A stretch of 64,000 bases of DNA, taken from NCBI RefSeq assembly GCF_026151205.1, contig NC_087076.1, positions 18,525,419 through 18,589,418 on the forward strand, given 5' to 3'. Below, one piece after another: positions 48,101-58,699 of the stretch (positions are counted from its first letter, which is position 1; each line of letters begins with the position of its first letter). Origin of the DNA: Bolinopsis microptera (Eukaryota > Ctenophora > Tentaculata > Lobata > Bolinopsidae). The notes below the pieces were generated by a model. It was given only the letters and a program-made list of their open reading frames with translations. It was not told where the DNA came from and searched no databases. The position numbers and the translations under genes were made by a program.

Positions 48101-51100
48101 ACAACACAAGAATCTTTAGTCGATAAGCAAGAAACAACAACTACAGAAGTACTTGAAGAGTCTGATATGGCAACTGATGAATCTCCTCAGGAAATTGATG
48201 AGACATTAAAGACAGTTCAGAAGGATTCTGATGAAATAACGGTTAAATCATCAACTGACAAACCTGATCAAGGATATGATGGTTCAACAGAGGAAACTGA
48301 TGAATCTGAAAAGAAAACAGAGAAAGCTTCTGAAAAGAACTCCCGATGACGTATCAGAATTAGATGAAAAGAGTGCCGATGAAAAAGCAGATCAGACTCC
48401 TGAAGAAACTAGTGGGCCAATTGTAGAAACTGATGAGGGATCTGGTGGATCAACGGATAAAATTGATCACCAAATGAATAAGCCAACTGAAGAAACTGAC
48501 ACAGAATTTGAAACGAAAACTGAAGTAGCTCCAAATGTATCGGATGAAGAATCTGGTATGGCAACTGACGAACCTCCCCAAGAGCTTGATGGTGCATCTG
48601 AGACAATTCTTGAAGATTCAGATGAAATAACAGTTGACTCAACCGGCGAAACTGAACGAGGATCTGATGGTTCAATTGAAGAAACTAATGAATCTGAAAT
48701 GATAACGGAGGAAGCTCCAGATGTAACAGATAAGCCAACTGAGGGAACTTATGAAGAGTCTGAGAAGGAAATGAAAGAAGCTTCAGAGACATCAGATGAA
48801 GCGACCGAGTTGGATCAAGAATCCAACGAAACATATGATCTAACGGAATCATATGAGACAACTAAAGAAACTCTGCCCGAATCTACATCAAACACTGTTA
48901 CTGGCGCCGGGATTGACAACTTAAAGGTAACTTTAGCGCCTGATAATCAAGTTGTGATTGAAACAGAAAAACCTATAATCAAAAAAACGACACATGACTC
49001 TGATAAGGCAACAGAGGGCGTTACAGAGAGTTCCGATGTTGAAGATTCTAATGAGACCATTGAGGCGAGTCCAGAAAAATCTAATGAAGCAGCAGTTTTA
49101 GTTCCAGACGAATCTGTCCCACATGACGTTGTTCCTGGTGAAACTGTAACAGATGAAACTGTTACAGAAGAGAATGTTACAGAGGAGGCTGTTACAGAGG
49201 AGACTGTTACAGAGGAGACTTTTACAGAGAAGACTGTTACAGAGGAGACTGTTACAGAGAAGACTGTTACAGAGAAGACTGTTACAGAGGAGACTGTTCC
49301 AGAGGAGACTGTTACAGAGGAGACTGTTACAGAGGAGACTGTTCCAGAGGAGACTGTTCCAGAGGAGACTGTTACAGAGGAGACTGTTACAGAGGAGACT
49401 GTTACAGAGGAGACTGTTACAGAGGAGACTGTTACAGAGAAGACTGTTACAGAGGAGACTGTTACAGAGAAGACTGTTCCAGAGGAGACTGTTACAGAGG
49501 AGACTGTTCCAGAGGAGACTGTTCCAGAGGAGACTGTTACAGAAGAGACTGTTACAGAGGAGACTGTTCCAGAGGAGACTGTTACAGAGAAGAATGTTAC
49601 AGAGAAGACTGTTACAGAGGAGACTGTTACAGAGGAGACTGTTACAGAGGAGACTGTTCCAGAGGAGACTGTTACAGAGGAGACTGTTCCAGAGGAGACT
49701 GTTACAGAGGAGACTGTTACAGAGGAGACTGTTCCAGAGGAGACTGTTACAGAGAAGAATGTTACAGAGAAGACTGTTACAGAGGAGACTGTTACAGAGA
49801 AGACTGTTCCAGAGGAGACTGTTACAGAGGAGACTGTTCCAGAGGAGACTGTTCCAGAGGAGACTGTTCCAGAGGAGACTGTTACAGAAGAGACTGTTCC
49901 AGAGGAGACTGTTCCAGAGGAGACTGTTACAGAGAAGAATGTTACAGAGAAGACTGTTACAGAGGAGACTGTTACAGAGAAGACTGTTCCAGAGGAGACT
50001 GTTACAGAGGAGACTGTTCCAGAGGAGACTGTTCCAGAGGAGACTGTTCCAGAGGAGACTGTTACAGAAGAGACTGTTCCAGAGGAGACTGTTACAGAGG
50101 AGACTGTTGCAGAGGAGACTGCTCCAGAGGAGACTGTTACAAAGGAGACTGTTACAGAAGAGAATGTTACAGAAGAGACTGCTTCAGAGGAGACTGTTAC
50201 AGAGGAGACTGTTACAGAGGAAACTGTTACAGAGGAGATTGTTACAGAGGAGACTGTTCCAGAGGAGACTGTTACAGAGGAGACTGTTCCAGAGGAGACT
50301 GTTCCAGAGGAGACTGTTCCAGAGGAGACTGTTCCAGAGGAGACTGTTCCAGAGGAGACTGTTCCAGAGGAGACTGTTCCAGAGGAGACTGTTCCAGAGG
50401 AGACTGTTCCAGAGGAGACTGTTACAGAGGAGACTGTTCCAGAGGAGACTGTTACAGAGGAGACTGTTCCAGAGGAGACTGTTCCAGAGGAGACTGTTAC
50501 AGAGGAGACTGTTACAGAAGAGACTGTTCCAGAGGAGACTGTTCCAGAGGAGACTGTTCCAGAGGAGACTGTTCCTGAGGAGACTGTTACAGAGGAGACT
50601 GTTCCAGAGGAGACTGTTACAAAGGAGACTGCTCCAGAGGAGACTGCTCCAGACGACTCATCATCATTTGGTGTGGCTCATAAACAAAACATTATATTGA
50701 CAATCTTAAATGTAGTTTTTGTATGTTACTTGTTTAGATTGGTGTAGTAAATTTTTCAGAGTTTCAGGGATTTGAAGGGATTGAAATTGCAAACGGGTCT
50801 AAGTATGAAAGCATTATTGCAAGTTTACTTTAAATCTTTTACGTTAAGGGACGTTTTATAGTCCAACATTTGGCAGCTTATGTGTAGTTATACCTAAGTG
50901 CATATCTTTCAAGTCGATAAAATATGTATATGTAAGTTATGTTTGTCTTTTGATTAATTCGAAAGTTTTATTCTTATCGGCAGTGACTTACTATTTGCAT
51001 TCTGATTCCAGACAATTCAAAAATGTATAAATGAATGGGTCCACCAAGCCATACACAAAAGTAAATTTACTAAAATAGAAAAGATATTATATAAAATATC

Positions 51101-54100
51101 AAATCTGACAACAAAAGTGTATTTCCTCAAACCTAGGGCCGTGTTTTAGAACTGAATAAGCTGCCTGAGCAACAAAGCGACTGCAAGATACGTATCCAGG
51201 GTCAGGCCCAGAGACTTGACCCTCCACTGTGATGTCAGGATCTCCCTCTACAGCACCACTGTATCTGCCAAATTAAATCATTAGATCATTGAATTGATGC
51301 ACATTGAATAATCTGTAGAGGTTTTTACAAGATTCCACTCGGTCCTCGGAAAAAAGCCTTGCTTAATTTTTGTGGTACACTTTTAGGAAGTACGATGGAT
51401 TGGGTTGGAGTTAGCATTAAAGAGAAAGGGTCTCAGTACAGCCTAAGAACTTTGAATAGAGTGAAATTTTATCGGGTGGGATAATGCTCTTCTGCCCTAT
51501 CTAGGCAGCAATTTTTGACCTGCACTAACATGAAAATTATAAATTATACAGGGTGGGCCAAAAGTCAGTGGGCATACGTTGGCCTTAATAGCTCAGTCAC
51601 TGAGTGCCCAATTGAAATGATTCTTTCTGGTATGACTTAGGTTCGAGGAATTTGTTAAATCGAAAAATATTCGAGTTCATTTTTTTCAAATGAAGGTTCA
51701 TTTTTGCATTTATTTGATAGTTTGGATAGTCGGATCGAGCTAAATTTTATTGAATTGTGTTTGGCCATTCGAATTACGTTTGTCCTGAAAAAATTAGAAT
51801 TATAGCTTCTTAGATGACCGAGATATGAAGCATAACGACTAACGAGTTTATTCATTACGTGTGATCAGGTGATTGGTTTACCTAATCACGTGATAAGGTG
51901 ACCCCGTTAAACATTATGGGAATTGTTAAGGGTGCCCAATTAAGGTGTCGTGTCACGGTGTCACATAATAACCTAGTCAATTTTGTTAACGAGATACAGA
52001 AAATGCTTGATAACTTCGTCATTTCTAATCCGTTTTGCCTCATGTTTTCAGATCATATGCAACATTTAATAATCTACCGTCTCTAAAAAAAATTAGGCGT
52101 TCAGCATGTTCAGAAAAATCAATATAGATGTTTTAATATTGAATGGGCGTGGTCTAAAATATTCGAATTTTCAAATTTTGATGAAGGAATCCCCCCCAAT
52201 CCTCGAACCAGTAAGTACAGTATGCCATCTGCAAAGCAACAGCTCTCAGATATAAAACACGACGGAGCTGTTAAGACTTAAGGCCAACGTATGCCCACTG
52301 ACTTTTGGCCCACCCTGTATTATAATTTTACACTCTTTTCACTATTCCTTATTAGAAACTGTATTAAAATCCTGTATAAAATAAAATACCTACCCGCGCC
52401 CTTTAAGAGTGATAGAGAAAGAAGCTTGCTCGACTTGTTCAGGAGAGGCTCCTTCTGCAGAAACCAAACCCAAAGTGAAGATTTTAGGGTATTTTAGCAG
52501 TAGCTTTCTGGTCAAAATGGAGTGTCAAAAGTCGGTGCTACAAATCATGTGTATGATTGTGCTATACTATATGCATTATGGCTACACATAACCTACCATA
52601 TCATGATAAAATGACTTCCACTACTATGGAAACACTATTTAAAATTGAAATATCTTCGTATCATAGTACATTTCATCTGCTCCGTGCACGAACCTGCCTA
52701 ACTTTGTGTGAACCAGAACAATGAAAAATATGCCAAAGACACAAAGGTAAAGGAACAAAGCTGTACTCTGAAATGTCATATACACTCCAGCTTGTACCTG
52801 TGGGAATGTTGTGCATTACTTACATTATGCTGGGAAGATTTTTTGGTCTGCCATGTGGGAATATCGAAGATTCAAAATGTGCCGCGCAAGAACAGTCTTT
52901 ATAGTTATTGCTCATTGGTGGAATAAAATCCTATTTGTAGGGCGTTCCATATTCTATAGGTATAGAATATTATATTACTTCTACGTTCTATTGTACTAGT
53001 ATTGCGAACTTACAGGTACAACTTGCTCCTTTTCATGAAGATACCTCTGACTCCGAGCAATCACTGATCTATCTGACCCCGCAAACGGTGAACAAAACAC
53101 CCCATTTTCCCTCCAGACACCGGACTTTGGTCTAAATGGGGCTCCAAACTTGGGTAGCTTCGGTAGGTTACGTTCCTTTCTGAGCTTTATTAATGATGAT
53201 CGGTCGGAGAAGCCATTAACAACACATTGAAATGTGGGAAGATGAACTGAAAACCCTGCCGAAAATAAACAGTGTCAACTTATTGAACTATTTGAATTTA
53301 AAGTGGAACGTTTAATTCTTTAACCTAGTAACAACGCAAACGATTGAAATTGATGGACAAAAAATTTGTTTGCAGATAATGACATTATAACTTGAATGCC
53401 AAACATCAGTGCTTTCTCTAGGAAATTAGAAACGCTCATTAGAAACGATGCAACTCGATGCTACATCAATGTAATATTACATAAATTCAGAGTACAACTT
53501 AGATCCTCACACTCCTACCTTTCTCTCCAACTTTAGCATTAATATAAGTTTCAATTGAGGTCATGGTTCCAGGGAAGTTGGTCTGAACAAACCTCACACC
53601 GATATCAGCCGGAACACTGTCGAACCCACACGCGCTGACTATCACTAAACCTAACTCGGCAGCTTTGTCATGGTAATCAGCTTCCATCTGACAGAGGATA
53701 CGAAATTAAAGCAATACTAACACCATGTCCTGTAATTAAACTCGCTATGATCTGATTTACACTCAGACATCATCAAAATTATTAGCCATACTGTGTCGTA
53801 TCAAGTTAGTTTTTGTCCAACCATAGAAAAAGTAACAACATTCAAGGTGGTAAATAAAATTCACGACAAGCATGAAGAATTCAACATGACGAGTATGGCA
53901 GAGAACTGTTTGAGTGGTAAGTAACCTGTTCCATGAAGAGTGGCTCCCCACTTATGTCCAGATAGTGAGTATTACCGGCTAGACATCCCTCCACCACTTG
54001 GCGTCCCCAAAGGTAGTACTGGAGAAATACACTGTCAACAATTTATACCTTTAAACGTGTGCATAATATATACAGTGGATACTTCTAATGTAGAATTTAT

Positions 54101-54612
54101 TATTATACATATTGTTATATTCTTTTTCACCTAACTGTACACTTTTACTTGGATTAAAAAACCATTAAAAATTCACCGGTCCAACACAGTTTATCAAAAG
54201 TTTAGCTTTAACGCACATCTGTTCTATAGAGTCCAAATCGTCCACGTTAGCTATAATAACACCCACTTCTGGAAAAGTCAAATGGTAAGACATCATTATT
54301 ACAACGAATTCTTGGAAATTTTCCAGGAGCATGGCGAAAATGGCAAAAATTGCGAAACATTTATCTAGGTCTAATTTTTGCCATGACTCCCACCAACAGA
54401 CAGCCAGATCTTCCTTCTAAACACTTACGAGAGTAATCAGTTACACCTGTTTCTCCGGCTACATCCTGTAGAACTCTCCTCATTTTCTGATCTGACCGGC
54501 CAGCCAAGGCCCATGACAATCCCTCCTTCTCAGATGTGAGAAACAGCTCTCTTACAACATGAACCCCAGTGTAACCAGTGCCTCCAAATACTATAATGTC
54601 AAATTCTTTCAT
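42134..54612 (-). CDS. SCCPDH: Saccharopine dehydrogenase-like oxidoreductase, nine exons
   Basis: Minus-strand exons: 54429-54612 (ATG), 54177-54268, 53926-54018, 53519-53687, 53014-53246, 52694-52797, 52394-52507, 51133-51264 and 42134-42245 (TGA). They total 1233 nt, 410 residues, with every phase matching and GT-AG ends. The N-terminus is a Rossmann nucleotide-binding loop (DIIVFGGTGYTG). LLINCVGP, HYLDISGEPLFME and CGFDSVPADIG follow, then a hydrophobic membrane-type segment (LFLYLCVFGIFFIVLV) and a tail GVITPGAMLDIPEY. This order and length match animal SCCPDH (about 430 residues), a membrane and lipid-droplet-associated NAD(P)-type oxidoreductase of unsettled substrate. Intron 7 (51265-52393) holds a MITE and the last intron (42246-51132) a whole glypican-like gene on the other strand. 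Confidence 0.9.
43543..50747 (+). CDS. Glypican-like GPI-anchored protein with giant repeat stalk, frame broken three times
   Basis: The ATG at 43543 opens a frame to 47817. It has a signal peptide (FLPIVLLISHTVAAPQ), then about 340 residues of a glypican-type head: SQVCDMFTKSCCN, and MCQVCSKETAGAKPC followed by CKNVARGCL, matching the family's CxxC...KPC..xC.NV..GCL block. Next comes a Thr/Pro/Glu stalk. The frame breaks at about 47814, where one A is missing relative to a paralogous repeat (GAATCTGAAATGATAAC at 48690), again near 47892, and near 48336. Each time the acidic Ser/Thr-rich text resumes in another frame. The last frame runs to 50747. It has acidic-flanked Ser-Gly sites (DEGSGGSTD, DEESGMATDE) suited to glycosaminoglycan attachment, and ends in a GPI signal (ILTILNVVFVCYLF after DDSSSFG). 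Read through, it would be about 2,400 residues. There are no introns. Whether the breaks are assembly errors or real decay is undecided. Confidence 0.75.
44823..45090 (+). repeat. 33-bp coding repeat, PPDVSTTSEIV (about eight copies)
   Basis: This is an 11-residue unit encoded by near-identical 33-bp copies, first stalk block of the glypican-like gene. CCGCCAGATGTCTCTACAAC begins each unit; later copies show a CCG to CCT change at the first proline. Confidence 0.95.
45419..47550 (+). repeat. 33-bp coding repeat, EDSTEITAPVT, with higher-order spacers
   Basis: Roughly fifty copies of an 11-residue unit (EITAPVTEDST) are broken up by a conserved spacer of about 30 residues (EVSKELPPTVEQTSSQFALV and following) that starts near 45517, 46230, 46832, 47159 and 47553. 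Variants swap VT/VK/VR and ST/SA/SI. The spacer-plus-array blocks at about 46270-46510 and 46870-47110 are nearly identical at DNA level, so whole blocks were duplicated as well as single units. Confidence 0.95.
49150..50650 (+). repeat. 15-bp coding repeat, [VT/VP]EET pentads (about 100 copies)
   Basis: GTTACAGAGGAGACT and GTTCCAGAGGAGACT alternate with minor variants (AAG, AAT, GCT) for about 1.5 kb, forming the membrane-proximal stalk of the glypican-like protein. A block of about 180 bp seems to recur near 49740-49910 and 49920-50090, pointing to recent block duplication. Confidence 0.95.
51549..52317. mobile_element. Tc1/mariner-type MITE, 769 bp, complete ends
   Basis: The ends are 40-bp near-perfect terminal inverted repeats starting CAGGGTGGGCCAAAAGTCAG (51549 onward, and complementary up to 52317), flanked by TA on both sides. 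This fits TA target duplication of the Tc1/mariner group. There is no transposase ORF. It lies inside SCCPDH intron 7. The right half (about 51900-52317) matches the older, inverted partial copy at 2838-3245. Confidence 0.85.
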
Positions 54613-54854
54613 CCTAGTCAATAATATTGGGTTCAGAACAGGTGATAAATTTTGCAAATCAATCACGTTTTTTATTTTTACAGCACCTACTTAGCATGCA
54701 ATCCTACATTGCTAACAGAAAAAAGGTTATAATCTAAATGTTCATTGACTTTCAATAGTACAGATAAGCGATTTAGAGATTATAGATTACAATTGGATCA
54801 TTAATCACTATTAACACAATAAATAGGTTATGGGGGTTTAAACGTTATAAAAAG

Positions 54855-55464
54855 ATACTGATATCTGGATATTATCCGGTTGGAAGAGACAAGGACAAGT
54901 GAAACAAGGAAGTTAGGAGTAAGGGCAAATTTTCGGCGTCAACGCCATCTTCAGGCTAAAATTGTTATAAATGTTAGTATATAATAAATGCTTCTATACT
55001 AGTTAAAATGCTAAATTAAAATTACACACACTGAATACAGGTTACATCAAATGGTATTGTACATTACATTGAAAATAGTGATGTACACACGTTTTACACT
55101 CTGTCCAAGTACATAATATCTACTGAACAGCAGGGTCGTGTGCTATTTGTTTAAATTTGTCTTTGAATATGTTGTAAAAGAAATCCCTTAAGCTTCTCGC
55201 ACTCTTCTTTGTTATTGATACTAGGTTTAAATAAATTAATGTAGTAAGCTTCTGTCACTTTACGTTTAATGGTGCTATATAAGTTAATTTCTAAAATATC
55301 GAAGGAAATATCTGGTTCTATGTTATCGTGAAACTCTGAATAATGAGCAGCCAACGCATTATCAGGATAGGTTAAAGGCCTGTTGACTGCTCTTCGATGC
55401 TCTGAAAATCTATCGTGTGCTGTTCTACTCGTTTCCCCTATATATAGCTCTTGACATAATTTAC
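54855..55464 (-). repeat. Left arm of a 610-bp near-perfect inverted repeat (Penelope-like 3' end)
   Basis: This is the reverse complement of 55978-56587 over the full 610 bp with no net gaps; I noticed about one substitution (near 55110/56327). It contains the 3' end of a Penelope-like coding region and its 3' UTR, with a hammerhead-like core at 54931-54954. Confidence 0.9.
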
Positions 55465-55970
55465 ACGTAACTTTGTATATGACACATTTTGGTTTGCAGT
55501 CGTGATTTGTTGTGATGAGTGGACATATGATACAGTTTGGTATGGTGCAGTGTGGTTTGTCGTGTGGTCGTGATGAACATAAGATCTCTGAGAGTTTCTT
55601 ACCTGGTGTGAATATGAATTTGACCGGTAAGTTGTGTGAGAGGGCAAATTGAGTGACTTCTTTGGAAAATGGCTCGTTGATGAATGGTAGAGTGCATGTT
55701 ACGTGGTCGGTATCTTGTATGTTTGATGATGAAGGGTTATGACGTGTTGTAGGTGAGAGAGGGTGAAGTCGTCCTGTTTTGTTTATACGTCGTGGGTCTT
55801 GGTAACCGTTGTTGACCAACAAGTTGTCTACTATCTTCATGGACTCTTCTTTATACTCTGGTGTTGATGAGCAAAAAGCAGCCGTTTTGTAGAAGTTCTT
55901 GATGGTTGCTACTTTAGTTCCCTCATTGTGGTGGCTGTTGGCGTGCAGTGTGATATTCTTTTTCTGCTAT
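55151..55970 (-). CDS. Penelope-like element protein, C-terminal part with GIY-YIG endonuclease
   Basis: The frame is open from about 55970 (after an in-frame stop) to the stop at 55151, with an internal ATG at 55840. Upstream residues (KVATIKNFYKTAAFCSS) fit the end of the reverse transcriptase/linker. Then come the Cys/His linker typical of Penelope-like endonucleases (CTIPNCIICPL, HDCKPKC) and the GIY-YIG nuclease core IYKVTCKLCQELYIGETSR with FSEHRRA. The catalytic reverse-transcriptase motifs are absent, so this is a 5'-truncated copy. The nuclease would nick DNA during retrotransposition. Confidence 0.85.
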
Positions 55971-55977
55971 TAAATTA

Positions 55978-56587
55978 GTAAATTATGTCAAGAGCTATAT
56001 ATAGGGGAAACGAGTAGAACAGCACACGATAGATTTTCAGAGCATCGAAGAGCAGTCAACAGGCCTTTAACCTATCCTGATAATGCGTTGGCTGCTCATT
56101 ATTCAGAGTTTCACGATAACATAGAACCAGATATTTCCTTCGATATTTTAGAAATTAACTTATATAGCACCATTAAACGTAAAGTGACAGAAGCTTACTA
56201 CATTAATTTATTTAAACCTAGTATCAATAACAAAGAAGAGTGCGAGAAGCTTAAGGGATTTCTTTTACAACATATTCAAAGACAAATTTAAACAAATAGC
56301 ACACGACCCTGCTGTTCAGTAGATATTGTGTACTTGGACAGAGTGTAAAACGTGTGTACATCACTATTTTCAATGTAATGTACAATACCATTTGATGTAA
56401 CCTGTATTCAGTGTGTGTAATTTTAATTTAGCATTTTAACTAGTATAGAAGCATTTATTATATACTAACATTTATAACAATTTTAGCCTGAAGATGGCGT
56501 TGACGCCGAAAATTTGCCCTTACTCCTAACTTCCTTGTTTCACTTGTCCTTGTCTCTTCCAACCGGATAATATCCAGATATCAGTAT
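55978..56587 (+). mobile_element. Right arm: second Penelope-like fragment in opposite orientation
   Basis: It carries the last part of the GIY-YIG endonuclease frame (LYIGETSR onward, stop at 56291) and the complete 3' UTR, mirroring 54855-55464. The two copies converge on a 513-bp centre that belongs to the longer left copy. Inverted partial pairs like this are known for Penelope-like elements. Its endonuclease is truncated at the N-terminus. Confidence 0.85.
56488..56511 (+). ncRNA. Hammerhead-ribozyme-like core in Penelope 3' region
   Basis: CTGAAGA is followed by a 4-bp stem with TTGA loop (GGCG/CGCC) and then GAAA. This is the CUGANGA-stem II-GAAA core of a hammerhead ribozyme. The same core is mirrored at 54931-54954 on the minus strand. 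Penelope-like elements are known to carry minimal hammerheads. Stems I and III are not convincing here, so activity is uncertain. Confidence 0.5.
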
Positions 56588-57069
56588 TTCAATCATGAGA
56601 CTAATAAACAGCGAACTACTCCGTTATTTGTTATAAAAAGATAGAAGAGATTTAAAAAGTTATAAAAAGGTTGAGTGGAGTTGGGTTAAAAACATATAAG
56701 AGATACGATGATTTAACTTGTAGAAGCTTTCAATAAACATGTGTTAATCGTCGTCAGCTGAATGTGATGTGGTGGACAATGCTTATATGTGATTGAGTGG
56801 TGTCAGGGATGGAGGGTGGGGGAGGTGTGGGTGGGAAAGTGAAAATTACAGTACAATGTCAATAAAAATTTAGTCTTCTGTTGAGGTTGAGAAGGAAATG
56901 CCAGATGGTCTGGACTTTAAGGATTTGGCAATTTTAGGAAGAATGGGGTCCCAGAGGGAACTACATTTGGGTGCGCGGTCTGTTCTGTTCATTAACAGTA
57001 AATAAATATCGAATTAATGTTTTACAATATTACTTCAACAGAAATGCCTCCTTCAAAGAAGAAATGAAA
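56588..57069. other. Intergenic, no gene seen
   Basis: Sequence between the Penelope fragment and the DXO-like gene, including a G-rich stretch near 56810-56840. No exon or RNA gene was found. Confidence 0.45.
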
Positions 57070-58431
57070 TTAATCGGAATCGTCCCATGTATCAGGAACA
57101 TCGTCATCACAAACCTCAAATCCACCTCGATCAATTGAATCACCCTTGAGTTTAATAACGTGTTCAAATTTTTCTGTGATCGCTTTCTTGAACTCACGGT
57201 TATTACCGGGGGTTAATCTGATGAAACCATCCCCCACACCAATTAAATTAAACATGGAAGCCTCTTCGCTGTCCAACTTAGATTTTATCCACTCTTCACC
57301 ACGCTTGTTGCGAACTGTGTTTTTGTTTAGCTTTTCTTTTAACCAGCTCAGGAAGTTGTCCAGAAACGTAAGAATATCGTTGGGTGTCCAATAATTCTTG
57401 CCAATCGCAGCTAATTCATCCATGCTGTACTTCTTTACGTCGATCAGCATCCCTTCCACGGTTCTGACTCCACAATAAACGGTATCAACCCCAAGCAAGG
57501 CGCAATGTATCCATAATTTGCAAGATTTGTACCTTGCAAATGTCTCCCTTTTCATAGGAAGCATGGTTTTAATTTCTACATAATTCTCTTGTTCGTCAAT
57601 GGGACCATCAGGAAATTGGCAGCTTATTCTCGTTGCTGTAAAAATAGTGTGACTCTCCAGGGTTGCAAGCTTGATGCACCTTATATCAGTATCCTCGCCT
57701 CTGTATAGTGGGTTTCCTGGCCCTCCACTTTTCATTACATCCTCAAACTTCTTCCCGTGTTTCATCAGTTCCTTGTCTTTCAAAGCAGCTGTCTTTAAAG
57801 CTACATGAGGAAAAAAACCAAATTTCTTATGAAGCAGTGATAGATCAGTAATAATCTTTCCATGATCAGAATCTGGCTCATGGAAACCTTCTAACCAGTA
57901 TTTCAACTCCCTTTTCATTTGTCCGCCCATGAATATTTTCCCCTTATAATGCAGTAAAGATATTTTCCATGGTGTGGATTTAGGCTGGTATGCAGCCATA
58001 GCAAATGTTCTTAAAACAAGGCCACCTGCAAAGAATTCAACATGACTGAGACTGACTTTCTCCCTCAGTGCCCAAGTGAGACACTTTTCTATGGCAAAAA
58101 AGTCGGGCAAAAACGCTGGCATATCCACAGGAGGGATTTTAATGTTGAAATCGTTACGGTGAGGATTTGTTTCATCCGAATAATATTGATTGTCATCCTC
58201 GACCCATGTGTCCATTTTAAGGCTTAGTGGTAATGATAAAGGACGAGGAGGTCTAACAAAAGGTATTTGACATTGCTCTGGTATCGGTTGACCTGATTTC
58301 TTTGACCATGTTTCTATGTCAACTGGATGAGATTTGAAGGTTCGTCCAATTTCTTGTATATGGAATTTACAGGAACTTCTCTGGTGATCTACTCTCTCAA
58401 CTGGAAACTTTAAACAGTCCTTGCTATTCAT
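57070..58431 (-). CDS. DXO: DXO/Rai1-family decapping nuclease-like protein, intronless
   Basis: A single open frame of 453 residues. The family's core is recognisable: HGKKFEDVM (position of the motif II Glu, E230) and NYVEIKT (motif IV E-x-K, E286 and K288), with a YCGVRT segment behind. DXO/Rai1 enzymes remove incomplete or NAD-type caps from mRNA and degrade the RNA, using metal ions held by these acidic residues. Motif III, normally E-x-D in a FSGEVDC-like context, reads TATRISC here, so both acidic residues are replaced (R268 and S270). The motif V glutamine position also appears to be His (LWIHCALL). The protein may therefore be catalytically weak or dead. The absence of introns suggests a retrocopy. 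A paralogue in the same orientation starts beyond the LINE at 63550. Confidence 0.75.
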   Translation of the reverse strand: MNSKDCLKFPVERVDHQRSSCKFHIQEIGRTFKSHPVDIETWSKKSGQPIPEQCQIPFVRPPRPLSLPLSLKMDTWVEDDNQYYSDETNPHRNDFNIKIPPVDMPAFLPDFFAIEKCLTWALREKVSLSHVEFFAGGLVLRTFAMAAYQPKSTPWKISLLHYKGKIFMGGQMKRELKYWLEGFHEPDSDHGKIITDLSLLHKKFGFFPHVALKTAALKDKELMKHGKKFEDVMKSGGPGNPLYRGEDTDIRCIKLATLESHTIFTATRISCQFPDGPIDEQENYVEIKTMLPMKRETFARYKSCKLWIHCALLGVDTVYCGVRTVEGMLIDVKKYSMDELAAIGKNYWTPNDILTFLDNFLSWLKEKLNKNTVRNKRGEEWIKSKLDSEEASMFNLIGVGDGFIRLTPGNNREFKKAITEKFEHVIKLKGDSIDRGGFEVCDDDVPDTWDDSD

Positions 58432-58699
58432 TATATATTGAACTGAAAGTCATGCGACTGGCCTGGGTTGAAATTTGAATTATATGGAAATGAATAGTTC
58501 GATAGGAATTAAAGAATTATAAAAGCTGTTAGGGTAATAATTAACCTATCTATTTTAGAAGTTGAAGTTAAAGGTGATCTTAATATTTCATTGATTATGG
58601 TTTTTGAATAAACTTTATTATTTATTATATGAATTTAAGAAATTACATCATTACATGGCCTTTTTGGAGTTTTAATCATTTTGACAAGAAATGTTGTAA

